This document shows, in pieces, positions 55,097 through 63,157 of a stretch of 64,000 nucleotides of DNA. Within the stretch, counting starts at the first letter, position 1. Every line of letters begins with the position of its first letter. The position numbers and the translations under genes were made by a program. Source of the stretch: Cellulomonas hominis (lineage in GTDB: Bacteria; Actinomycetota; Actinomycetes; Actinomycetales; Cellulomonadaceae); contig NZ_JACHDN010000001.1 of the NCBI RefSeq assembly GCF_014201095.1, positions 2,294,001-2,358,000 of the forward strand. Reading direction: 5' to 3'. The notes beneath the pieces are model-generated. The model made no database searches, had not been told where the DNA came from, and saw only the letters and a list, made by a program, of their open reading frames with translations.

Positions 55097-56151
55097 GCGC
55101 CCCCGCCCTCGGACGCACCGCCGGCGCCGACCGCACCGCCCCGGCCCGGCGGCCCGCGATCCGCGTGAACCGGCGCGCCGTCGTGGTGTGCCTCGGCGCG
55201 CTGCTCGCGACGGCGGTCCTGGCCCTCGTGACGATCGCCGTCGGCGAGCTCGGCATCACCCCCGCGGAGCTGCCGGCGGTGCTCGCGGGCGAGGGGTCGA
55301 GGGCGCAGGAGTGGGTGCTCTGGTCGAACCGCGCGCCCCGGATCGGGGTCGCGGCGCTCGCGGGCGCGGCGTTCGGCGTCGCGGGGTCGCTGTTCCAGAG
55401 CGTGACGCGCAACCCGCTCGGCAGCCCCGACGTCATCGGGCTCGGGGCGGGCGCGGCCGCCGGGGCCGCCGCGGCCACGCTGGTCTGGCCGGGCGTGCTG
55501 CCCGCGCCCGTGGGCGCGCTGCTCGGCGCCGGCCTCGCGGTGGGCGCGGTGCTGCTCGGGGCCGGGCGCGGGGTGCGCGCGCCGTTCCGGATGGTCGTGG
55601 TCGGCATCGCGATCGGCGCGATGAGCCTGGCGTTCGTCCAGCTCGCGCTGGCGCGGGCCACGGCCGAGGAGGCGCAGCAGGTCGCCGCCTGGTTGAACGG
55701 CAGCCTGCTGTCCCGGAACGCCGGCCACGTGGCGACCATCGGCGTGGCCCTGGTCGTGCTGCTGCCGTGCGCGCTCGCGCTGACCCGGCGGCTGCAGCTC
55801 GTCGAGATGGGCGACGACGCCGCCACCGCCCTGGGGGTCGACCCCGGCCGGACCCGGACGCTGGCGATCGCCGTGGGCGTCGCGCTGACGGCCGCCGCCG
55901 TGAGCGTGTGCGGGCCGGTGGCGTTCATCGCGCTGACCGCGCCGCAGATCGCGCGGCGGCTGACCGGCTCGACCGGGCCGGGGATGGCCGCCGCCGCGTG
56001 CACCGGGGCCGTGCTGCTGGTCGGCGCGGACCTGCTGGCCCAGCACGCGCCGTGGGGGGTGCAGTACCCCGTCGGCGTGCTGACGGCCCTGCTCGGCGGC
56101 ACGTACCTCGCGTACCTCCTGGTGCGCGAGTGGAGGAAGGGAACCGCATGA
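55093..56151 (+). CDS. Iron-siderophore ABC transporter permease, FecCD family (second)
   Basis: This 352-residue permease is similar in plan to the first: RIGVAALAGAAFGVAGSLFQSVTRNPLGSPDVIGLGAGA (about 77-115), AAWLNGSLLSRN, MGDDAATALGVDPGRTR coupling helix and VCGPVAFIALTAPQIARRLTG. NPLGSPDVIG with an Ser is the FepG-like variant, where the partner has NPLGDPGLLG. The GTG overlaps the previous stop; its own stop overlaps the ATPase gene as ATGA. It is the outermost of the membrane components of the operon. Confidence 0.93.
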   Translation: MSAPALGRTAGADRTAPARRPAIRVNRRAVVVCLGALLATAVLALVTIAVGELGITPAELPAVLAGEGSRAQEWVLWSNRAPRIGVAALAGAAFGVAGSLFQSVTRNPLGSPDVIGLGAGAAAGAAAATLVWPGVLPAPVGALLGAGLAVGAVLLGAGRGVRAPFRMVVVGIAIGAMSLAFVQLALARATAEEAQQVAAWLNGSLLSRNAGHVATIGVALVVLLPCALALTRRLQLVEMGDDAATALGVDPGRTRTLAIAVGVALTAAAVSVCGPVAFIALTAPQIARRLTGSTGPGMAAAACTGAVLLVGADLLAQHAPWGVQYPVGVLTALLGGTYLAYLLVREWRKGTA

Positions 56152-56963
56152 CCGACGCGCCGCTCGCCACCGAGGGGGTGACGCTCGCCTACGACCGGCT
56201 GGTCGTGGCCGAGGACCTCACGGTGGCCGTGCCCGCGGGCTCGTTCACCGTCATCATCGGGCCGAACGGCTGCGGCAAGTCGACGCTGCTGCGCGCGCTC
56301 GCCCGCACCCTGAAGCCGCGGTCCGGCCGGGTGCTGCTGGACGGCGCCCCGATGGACGCCCTGCGGACCAAGGCCATCGCCCGCCGGCTCGCGCTGCTGC
56401 CGCAGAGCCCGATCGCCCCCGAGGCGATCACGGTCGCCGACCTCGTCGCCCGCGGCCGGTACCCGCACCAGGGCCTGCTCCGGCAGTGGTCGCCCGAGGA
56501 CGCCCGGGCGGTGGACGCCGCGATGGCCGCCACCGAGGTCATCGACCTGCGGGACCGGTACGTGTCCGACCTGTCCGGCGGGCAGCGGCAGCGCGCCTGG
56601 CTCGCGATGGCGCTCGCGCAGGAGACCGACCTGCTGCTGCTCGACGAGCCGACGACGTTCCTCGACATCGCGCACCAGTTCGAGGTCATGGACCTGTGCG
56701 CCCGGCTGCACGAGGAGGGCCGGACGCTCGTCGCCGTGCTGCACGACCTCAACCAGGCCGCCCGGTACGGCTCGCACGTGATCGCGATGAAGGCCGGCCG
56801 GGTCGTCGCCGAGGGCGCGCCCGAGGACGTCGTGACCGAGGCGCTGGTCCGGGACGTGTTCGGCCTCGCGGCCCGCGTGCTGCCGGACCCGGAGACCGGG
56901 ACGCCGATGGTCGTGCCGGCGCGGCGGGACGCGCACGTGCGGCACGGGGCCGACCGGGGCTGA
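56148..56963 (+). CDS. Iron-siderophore ABC transporter ATP-binding protein
   Basis: The 271-residue FecE/FepC-type ATPase has Walker A GPNGCGKST (about residues 38-46), the Q-loop region LLPQSPIAPEAITVADLVARGRYPHQ, signature LSGGQRQRAWLAMALAQ, Walker B LLLLDEPTTFLD and switch VLHDLNQAARY. PHQ after GRYP is diagnostic of the siderophore ATPases. It ends with a His-rich tail (RRDAHVRHGADRG). GGAGGAAGGG precedes the ATG. It ends the iron operon; no strong terminator follows. Confidence 0.95.
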   Translation: MTDAPLATEGVTLAYDRLVVAEDLTVAVPAGSFTVIIGPNGCGKSTLLRALARTLKPRSGRVLLDGAPMDALRTKAIARRLALLPQSPIAPEAITVADLVARGRYPHQGLLRQWSPEDARAVDAAMAATEVIDLRDRYVSDLSGGQRQRAWLAMALAQETDLLLLDEPTTFLDIAHQFEVMDLCARLHEEGRTLVAVLHDLNQAARYGSHVIAMKAGRVVAEGAPEDVVTEALVRDVFGLAARVLPDPETGTPMVVPARRDAHVRHGADRG

Positions 56964-57058
56964 CGGCCGGGGCCGACCGCCGGGCCGCGGCCGCCGCCGT
57001 CGCTGAAACCGATGATCGGTGTCCGCGCGACGGGGCGGGCCCGGCCCGGCCGATCCGG

Positions 57059-57073
57059 GTGAAAACGTTCGCT
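57059..57073 (+). promoter_or_regulatory. LacI/GalR-family operator at the lacI promoter
   Basis: GTGAAAACGTTCGCT fits the LacI/CcpA-type motif WTGNAANCGNWNNCW except for the first base. It abuts the -10 hexamer TACGCT (57073-57078), so the regulator would block its own transcription. Confidence 0.65.
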
Positions 57074-57078
57074 ACGCT
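57073..57078 (+). promoter_or_regulatory. -10 hexamer of leaderless lacI-type gene
   Basis: TACGCT lies 6 nt before the GTG at 57085, with no Shine-Dalgarno sequence. Confidence 0.6.
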
Positions 57079-57084
57079 GCCCTC

Positions 57085-58107
57085 GTGCCGACACCTGCCC
57101 GGAAGGCCCCCGTCATCGCGGACGTGGCCCGCGTCGCCGGCGTGTCCGTGCCGACGGTCTCCCGCGTCCTGACCGGCTCCGTGCCCGTGAGCCCCGAGCG
57201 CCGGGAGCGGGTGCTCGCCGCGATCCGCGAGCTCGGCTTCCGCCCGAACGGCGCCGCGCGGGCCCTGGTCCGCGGGCAGCAGTCGATGGTCGCCGTGCTG
57301 ACCAGCAACACCACGCGCTACGGCTACGGCATGACGCTGCAGGGCATCGAGGAGGCCGCCCGGCAGTCCGGCTACCTCGTGGTCATCTCCGTGGTGGAGA
57401 CCCCGGACCGCGCGACCGTCGCGGCGGCCGTGGACTCCATGCTCGGCCAGCCGATGGCCGGCGCGGTCGTGCTCGAGTACGACCAGGCCGGGGTCGCGGC
57501 CCTCGCGGCGATGCCCCCGTGGCTGCCCGTGGTGGCGGCCGCCCCGATGCCCGACGGCGGCGGGACCCCCGCGGTGCCGCACGCCTACATGGACGACCAC
57601 GCGGCCGCCGCGCAGGCCACCCGCTACCTGCTCGACCTCGGTCACCGCACCGTGCACCACGTCGGCATCCCGTCGACCGGGGGCCCCAGCGCCCGGACGC
57701 TGGGCTGGCGCGAGGCCCTCGACGCGGCGGGCGCCCCGGTCCCGGCGGTGGTGGCGGCCGACTGGGCGCCGACGTCCGGGTACGACGCCGGCCTTGCCCT
57801 GGCCGAGGAGCCGGACGTCACCGCGGTGCTCTGCGGCAACGACGAGATCGCGATGGGCGTGATGAAGGCGCTCGCCGACCGCGGGCGCCGGGTGCCGGAC
57901 GACGTCTCGGTGATCGGCTTCGACGACCACCCCCTGGCGCAGCTCTGGTCGCCGTCGCTGACGACGGTCCGCCAGGACTTCGCCGCGCTGGGCCGGCAGG
58001 CCTTCGCGCTGCTGACGGCGTCGATGCAGGACGGACCGCCGCCCCGGTCGATCACGTCCCGGCCGGAGCTCGTGCTGCGCGGCACCTCGGGACCGCCCCC
58101 GCGCTGA
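57085..58107 (+). CDS. LacI family transcriptional regulator
   Basis: This 340-residue repressor has the LacI helix-turn-helix and hinge: VIADVARVAGVSVPTVSRVLTGSVPVSPERRERVLAAIRELGFRPNGAARAL (residues about 10-62). The sugar-binding region has VAVLTSN and GMTLQGIEEAARQSGY, AVVLEYDQ, DDHAAAAQATRYLLDLGH, and CGNDEIAMGVMKAL with DDVSVIGFDDHPL, typical of the family. It lies upstream of the GH36 gene on the same strand. A matching operator stands at both its own promoter and the GH36 promoter, so it likely represses alpha-galactoside use until the sugar binds. The GTG follows the -10 by 6 nt. Confidence 0.94.
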   Translation: MPTPARKAPVIADVARVAGVSVPTVSRVLTGSVPVSPERRERVLAAIRELGFRPNGAARALVRGQQSMVAVLTSNTTRYGYGMTLQGIEEAARQSGYLVVISVVETPDRATVAAAVDSMLGQPMAGAVVLEYDQAGVAALAAMPPWLPVVAAAPMPDGGGTPAVPHAYMDDHAAAAQATRYLLDLGHRTVHHVGIPSTGGPSARTLGWREALDAAGAPVPAVVAADWAPTSGYDAGLALAEEPDVTAVLCGNDEIAMGVMKALADRGRRVPDDVSVIGFDDHPLAQLWSPSLTTVRQDFAALGRQAFALLTASMQDGPPPRSITSRPELVLRGTSGPPPR

Positions 58108-58451
58108 CCCCGCGCGGGGCCGCCTGCGCGCCCGCACGCCCGCACCTCTGCGAGCCGCGCCGGGCGCGGTCGGGCGCCGAGTGTCCAGAACGCACGGGAC
58201 ATCCTTCGTGAAACGCCCCGGCCTCGTGGACACCCGGTGGGGTTGCGGCCGGGGGCGCGAGTGGACGTGCGTGCGGGGGCGCGCGGGCTCGGGGCGCGGA
58301 AGCGGCGCGCGGGGAGTCCAGGCCGCGGCCGAGCCTCGGGTGTTGTGAAAGCGTTACCAAGCGCGAACACCAGGGACTTGCGCTCTGCTCTGATCTACGT
58401 TTTCATAAGTCCCGCGACGAAGCACCGAGCAGGACGAAGGAGACGTGCCCG
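58108..58451. other. Regulatory gap between lacI-type and GH36 genes
   Basis: This 344-bp gap contains no credible gene. Its first 230 bp are GC-rich with short CGCG palindromes right after the lacI stop (possibly a weak terminator). The last 110 bp, less GC-rich, hold an operator at 58345-58359 and probably the GH36 promoter (TTTTCATAAGTC stretch about 58401-58412). Confidence 0.6.
58345..58359 (+). promoter_or_regulatory. LacI/GalR-family operator before GH36 gene
   Basis: GTGAAAGCGTTACCA fits the LacI-family motif WTGNAANCGNWNNCW except for the first base and resembles the operator at 57059 in its GTGAAANCGTT core. It lies 93 nt before the alpha-galactosidase start. Confidence 0.7.
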
Positions 58452-60665
58452 ATGGTGGACCACCCCGCCCCCGCGACCGCGGAGGCATCGACGACCGTCG
58501 GCCTCGCCCACCCCGCCCTGCGCGCCTGGGGCACCGACTCCCTCGGCCTGGCCTTCACGCACGGCCCCGACGCCCCGGTGGTCGTGGCCGCCGTGCGCGG
58601 TTCGCTCGCGGACGCCGAGGCCGTCGCCGACGACGCCGCGCTCGTCCCGGCGACGCAGCCGCTCGTCGAGGTGCTCGCCGTCGGGCACGGCCGCCGGCAC
58701 GCGAACCTCCGGAACACGGCCACCGCCGTCGGCGCCCGGCTGCGGCACGCCGGACACCGCGAGGAGCAGGACGGCCCCTGGCGCGTGCTGCACGTCGACC
58801 AGCGCGACGACGCGACGGGGCTCGAGGTCCGCACCACGCTGCGCACCCCGGCCGCCGGCCGCCCGTCGCTCCAGGCGTGGACGACCGTCCGCAACGCCGG
58901 TGAGCAGCCGGTCGCGCTGCAGGCGGTCTCGACGCTCGTGCTGGGCCACCCGCTCGGCGCGGGCGCCGGCCCGCGGGACGTCGTGACCGTCGAGGGCCGC
59001 AACGAGTGGGTCGGCGAGGGCCGTTGGGAGGTCACGCCGCTGCGCGGCCAGTCGGGCCTGCCGTGGCTGGACCTCGACGCGCACCAGCACCAGGACGGCC
59101 GGGGCTCCCGCGCGGTGGTCAGCGGCGGCACCTGGTCGTCGGGCGACCGCGCCCCCGCCGGCGCCCTCGGGGTCGACGCCGCCGGCACGTCCGGGCGTGC
59201 GCTGGCGTGGGAGGTCGAGCACAACGGCGCCTGGCGCGCCGAGGTCGGCGAGCGCGTCGGCGCGGCGCCCGCCGGGCGCGGCGAGCTCGTCCTCGGGCTG
59301 CTCGGCCCGACCGACGCGGACCACCAGTGGCTGACGGTGCTCGGCCCGGGGGAGTCGTTCACGTCCGTCCCCGCCTCGGTCGCGTTCTCCGACGCCGGCT
59401 GGCAGGGCGCGGTGCAGGAGCTGACCCGGCACCGCCGCCTGCTGCGCACCGGGCCGGCCGAGCCCGAGGGCCGCTGGCTGGTGTTCAACGACTACATGAA
59501 CACCCTCATGGGCGACCCGACCACCGAGAAGCTGCTCCCGCTGGTGGACGCGGCCGCCGCGGCCGGGGCCGAGTACTTCTGCATCGACGCCGGCTGGTAC
59601 GACGACGGCTTCGACTGGTGGGACTCGGTCGGCGAGTGGCAGCCGTCCACCCGGCGGTTCGGCGCGGCCGGCCTCGGCGCGGTCCTCGACCGGATCCGCG
59701 AGGCCGGCATGGTGCCCGGCCTCTGGCTGGAGCCCGAGGTCGTCGGCCGCCGCAGCCCGGTCGCGGACGCCCTGCCCGCGGACGCCTTCCTGCAGCGGGC
59801 CGGCCGGCGGGTCCTCGAGCAGGACCGCTACCTGCTGGACCTGCGGCACCCCGCGGCGCGCGCCCACCTGGACGCGGTCGTCGACCGCCTGGTCCGGGAC
59901 CTCGGCGTCGGGTACTTCAAGCTGGACTACAACGTCACCCCCGGCCCCGGCTCCGACCTGGGCGCGGACAGCGCCGGCGCGGGCCTGCTCGCGCACAACC
60001 GGGCGCACCTCGCGTGGCTGGACGGCGTCCGCCGCCGGCACCCGCACGTGGTCCTGGAGAACTGCGCGTCGGGGGCGATGCGGGCGGACTACGCGCTGCT
60101 CGCCCGGCTGCACCTGCAGTCCACCTCCGACCAGCAGAACCCGGTGCTGTACCCGCCGATCGCCGCCGCGGCCCCGATGCAGGTGCTGCCCGAGCAGGCC
60201 GGGAACTGGGCCTACCCGCAGCCCGGGATGACGGACGAGGAGATCGTCTTCACCCTGTGCACCGGGCTGTCCGGCCGGCTCTACCTGTCCGGGCACCTGG
60301 ACGAGATGTCCGCCCCGCAGCTCGCCCTGGTGCGCGAGGCCGTGGACGTCGCGCTCGCCCGCCGGGCCGCCGACGAGACCGCGGTGCCGTTCTGGCCGCT
60401 GGGCCTGCCCGCCTGGGAGGACCCCTGGGTCGTGAGCGGCCTGCGCGCCGGGGACGAGTCGTGGGTCACCCTGTGGTGGCGCGGCGACGGTCCCGGCTCG
60501 GTCCTGCTCGACCTTCCCGCGGGCGACCTGGCGACGGCCTTCCCGTCCGCGGCGGACGCGCCGGGCGGCCGGCGCTGGGACGTGCGGCGCCGGGACGACG
60601 GCCGGGTCGAGGTCGCCGTCGACGGCCCCGGCCCGAGCGCCCGGCTGCTCCGCGTGCGCCCCTGA
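58452..60665 (+). CDS. GH36 alpha-galactosidase
   Basis: The 737-residue enzyme removes terminal alpha-galactose (melibiose, raffinose family). It has a beta-supersandwich N-terminal domain (about 1-320), a TIM barrel with FNDYMNTLMGDP, CIDAGWYDD, WLEPEVVG, YFKLDYNV (nucleophile Asp about residue 496) and STSDQQNP (acid/base Asp), then a C-terminal beta domain. YxWDDGW-like details fit GH36. Length is normal. No signal peptide, so it acts in the cytosol. The ATG has GGAG 9 nt upstream. It is controlled by the LacI-type operator upstream and followed by the sugar ABC importer. Confidence 0.94.
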   Translation: MVDHPAPATAEASTTVGLAHPALRAWGTDSLGLAFTHGPDAPVVVAAVRGSLADAEAVADDAALVPATQPLVEVLAVGHGRRHANLRNTATAVGARLRHAGHREEQDGPWRVLHVDQRDDATGLEVRTTLRTPAAGRPSLQAWTTVRNAGEQPVALQAVSTLVLGHPLGAGAGPRDVVTVEGRNEWVGEGRWEVTPLRGQSGLPWLDLDAHQHQDGRGSRAVVSGGTWSSGDRAPAGALGVDAAGTSGRALAWEVEHNGAWRAEVGERVGAAPAGRGELVLGLLGPTDADHQWLTVLGPGESFTSVPASVAFSDAGWQGAVQELTRHRRLLRTGPAEPEGRWLVFNDYMNTLMGDPTTEKLLPLVDAAAAAGAEYFCIDAGWYDDGFDWWDSVGEWQPSTRRFGAAGLGAVLDRIREAGMVPGLWLEPEVVGRRSPVADALPADAFLQRAGRRVLEQDRYLLDLRHPAARAHLDAVVDRLVRDLGVGYFKLDYNVTPGPGSDLGADSAGAGLLAHNRAHLAWLDGVRRRHPHVVLENCASGAMRADYALLARLHLQSTSDQQNPVLYPPIAAAAPMQVLPEQAGNWAYPQPGMTDEEIVFTLCTGLSGRLYLSGHLDEMSAPQLALVREAVDVALARRAADETAVPFWPLGLPAWEDPWVVSGLRAGDESWVTLWWRGDGPGSVLLDLPAGDLATAFPSAADAPGGRRWDVRRRDDGRVEVAVDGPGPSARLLRVRP

Positions 60666-60779
60666 CCACCGCGCACCACCCCGCACGTCCCCGCACGACC
60701 CCGCACCACCACCCACCCCCGCACCACCCGCTTCACCCCGGCGTCACCGAGGACGCCGGTCGAGACACGAGGAGTCGAT

Positions 60780-62099
60780 ATGACGAGGTATTCGACTGCG
60801 GCCGCCGCGGCGCTGGCCGTCGCCCTGCTGGCCACGGCCTGCTCCGACCCGAGCGCGGGCGGCGGCGGCGGCGGGTCCGCGGCGCCGGCGGCCTGGCCGG
60901 ACCAGACCGCCGACCTGGCGGGCGTCGAGCTGACGGTCTGGGCCGCGCAGAACTCGAACTCCGTCCCGGAGTCGGTCGTGTCGGCGTTCGAGGACGCGAC
61001 CGGCGCGAGCGTCGACGTCGTCACCATCCCGGACCCGTACGAGCAGGGCGTGCAGACCAAGGTCGCCACGGGCGACAAGCCGGATCTCGCGTTCTGGCAG
61101 CCGACGGCCTCGATGCTGACGGCCCTCAACGCGCCGACCAACCTGCAGCCGCTGGACGACGCCCCGTGGCTGGAGGACATGCGCCCCGAGCTGCGGGACA
61201 TGACCGGCATCCTCGACGGCACCCGGTACGCCGCGCTCATCAGCACCCCCGCGGTCATGGGCGTCTACTACAACAAGCAGGTGTTCGCGGACCACGGCAT
61301 CACCGACCTGCCGACCGACTGGGACTCGTTCGTCGAGCTCGGCCGCACGCTGAAGGCCGACGGCGTCACCCCCTTCTTCGAGATGGGCGGTGACCGCTGG
61401 GCCACGCAGTGGTGGGTCCAGGTGCAGCTCGCCGATGCCGCCGCCGACGGCCTGTGGGACCGCATGAACGCGAACGAGGAGGCGTTCACCGACCCGGCGA
61501 TCCTGGGCGCGATCGAGGAGTACAAGTCGCTGATCGACGAGGGCCTGTTCAACGACTCGATCAAGACGGCGACGTTCGAGGACCAGGGCGACGCGCTGCT
61601 GGCCGGCGACGCCGCGATGGCCGTCCAGGTGAACAGCTTCTTCGGCCAGCTCCAGGCGAAGGCCGACACCGCGACGCTGGACGAGACCATCGGCTTCTTC
61701 CCGATCGCCCCGTCGGGCAACGTCGGCACGTTCATCCCCGACCAGGCGAACGCGCTCGTCGCCTTCAAGACGGGTGACGCCACCCGGGAGGCCGCGGCCC
61801 GCCAGCTGCTGTCGTTCTGGCTCGGCGACGGCTACGCGGACTTCGTCGCCGCGCAGGACACCGTGTCGCTGCAGACCGGCGTCGACTCCCCGGACACCGT
61901 GCCGGTGGCGCTGACCGAGGTGGCCGACGCGCTCGGCGACTCCGTCGGCTCGATGCAGGCTCTCGCGGTCGCGAACCCGGACCTGTACCTGTTCCTCGCG
62001 GACATGATCCAGGGCTCCACCAGCCCGCAGCAGGTCGCGCAGGAGACGCAGGACCAGTTCGCCCAGCTCGCCCAGGCGCAGGGCGTCGAGGGCTTCTGA
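60780..62099 (+). CDS. Sugar ABC transporter substrate-binding lipoprotein
   Basis: The 439-residue lipoprotein of the SBP type 1 (MalE-like) family ends its signal with LLATAC (acylated Cys21), followed by a Gly-rich linker. ELTVWAAQNSNSVPESVVSAFEDATGASVDVV starts lobe 1, ALISTPAVMGVYYNKQVFADHGITDLPTDWDSFVELGRTLKADG is the typical hinge and helix, and GDAAMAVQVNSFFG lies in lobe 2. It should bind galactosides or related oligosaccharides given the GH36 neighbour. ATG 60780 has GAGGAG upstream. Confidence 0.93.
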   Translation: MTRYSTAAAAALAVALLATACSDPSAGGGGGGSAAPAAWPDQTADLAGVELTVWAAQNSNSVPESVVSAFEDATGASVDVVTIPDPYEQGVQTKVATGDKPDLAFWQPTASMLTALNAPTNLQPLDDAPWLEDMRPELRDMTGILDGTRYAALISTPAVMGVYYNKQVFADHGITDLPTDWDSFVELGRTLKADGVTPFFEMGGDRWATQWWVQVQLADAAADGLWDRMNANEEAFTDPAILGAIEEYKSLIDEGLFNDSIKTATFEDQGDALLAGDAAMAVQVNSFFGQLQAKADTATLDETIGFFPIAPSGNVGTFIPDQANALVAFKTGDATREAAARQLLSFWLGDGYADFVAAQDTVSLQTGVDSPDTVPVALTEVADALGDSVGSMQALAVANPDLYLFLADMIQGSTSPQQVAQETQDQFAQLAQAQGVEGF

Positions 62100-62106
62100 C
62101 CGACGG

Positions 62107-62139
62107 TCCCGGGCGGCGGGCGCACCCCGCCGCCCGGGA
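62107..62139 (+). terminator. Intra-operon hairpin between binding protein and permease genes
   Basis: A 14-bp perfect stem (62107-62120 and 62126-62139) with a 5-nt loop starts 8 nt after the binding-protein stop. It is followed by the permease Shine-Dalgarno. It probably works as a partial terminator or 3' stabiliser giving more binding protein than permease. Confidence 0.75.
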
Positions 62140-62167
62140 CGTGCACCGCCAGGGCGAGGAGAACCCC

Positions 62168-63157
62168 ATGCACGCGAGCAGCACGACCGACGCGCCGGCC
62201 GACGGCGCACCCGCGACGCGCGCCCCGGCACCCGGCCGCCCGGCCCGGGCGCCCCGGCTCCGGCGCGCCCGGACGGACCACCGGCGCACCCGCGCGGCCG
62301 CCACGCACCCGGGCTGGTTCGCCGCCCCGGCGTTCGCGGTGCTCGGGGTGTTCTTCTTCGTCCCGACGATCTTCAACTTCGTCTACTCGTTCACGAACTG
62401 GTCGTCGTTCCACAGCGACATCGGCTTCGTGGGCTTCGCGAACTTCCAGTCGCTGCTGAGCAGCGGCACCCTGGTGCAGGCGCTGCGCGTGACGCTGGTC
62501 TACGCGGTGCTGGTCGCGATCTTCCAGAACCTCTTCGGCCTGCTGCTGGCGCTGCTCCTGGAGCGGGACACCCGGGTCAACCGGTTCGCGCGGGTCATGT
62601 TCTTCATCCCCGTCGTGATGTCGGCGCTCGCGGTCGGCTACGTGTTCCAGGCGATGCTCAAGCCGGACGGCGCCGTCAACGACGTGCTCGGCTGGTTGCT
62701 CGGGCGGGAGATCGCCATCGCCTGGCTCGGCTCGACCACCTGGACGATCGTCGTCGCCGCACTGATCCACGCCTGGAAGTGGATGGGCCTGCCGATGCTC
62801 ATCTACCTGGCCGGCCTCAAGACGATCGACGAGCAGGTGCTGGAGGCCGCACGGCTCGACGGCGCCTCGGCGTGGCAGACGTTCCGGGAGATCCGGTTCC
62901 CGCTGCTCGCCCCCGCGGTCACGTTCAACGTCGCGACCGCGCTGCTCGGCTCGATGAACGGCTTCGACATCGTGCAGGCCACCACCGAGGGCGGGCCCGC
63001 CCGCAGCACCGAGCTGCTGAACATCTTCATCTTCCGGACCTTCGGCCAGGGCCTGTTCGCGCAGGCGACGACGATGAGCCTGATGCTCTTCCTCGTCGTG
63101 GCGCTGCTGGCCTTCCCGGTCATCCGGATGCTCCGCAAGCGCGAGGAGGTCCTGTGA
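62168..63157 (+). CDS. Sugar ABC transporter permease (MalF/UgpA type)
   Basis: The 329-residue permease has about six TM segments after a 50-residue Ala/Pro/Arg-rich cytosolic start. GWFAAPAFAVLGVFFFVPTIFNFVYSFTNW is TM1. EAARLDGASAWQTFREIRFPLLAPA (about 235-259) is the EAA loop that contacts the ATPase. The C-terminal FPVIRMLRKREEVL is typical of MalF-type partners. GAGGAGAACCCC precedes the ATG. Its stop overlaps the next permease as GTGA. No ATPase gene is in sight; a shared MsiK-type ATPase is usual in such actinobacterial systems. Confidence 0.94.
   Translation: MHASSTTDAPADGAPATRAPAPGRPARAPRLRRARTDHRRTRAAATHPGWFAAPAFAVLGVFFFVPTIFNFVYSFTNWSSFHSDIGFVGFANFQSLLSSGTLVQALRVTLVYAVLVAIFQNLFGLLLALLLERDTRVNRFARVMFFIPVVMSALAVGYVFQAMLKPDGAVNDVLGWLLGREIAIAWLGSTTWTIVVAALIHAWKWMGLPMLIYLAGLKTIDEQVLEAARLDGASAWQTFREIRFPLLAPAVTFNVATALLGSMNGFDIVQATTEGGPARSTELLNIFIFRTFGQGLFAQATTMSLMLFLVVALLAFPVIRMLRKREEVL

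Noticed and set aside
60666..60779. CACC/CCGCAC-rich spacer before the sugar-binding protein
   Set aside because: It is C-rich low complexity without palindromes or a clear operator. It could be a Rho-loading site, but nothing in the sequence proves it.
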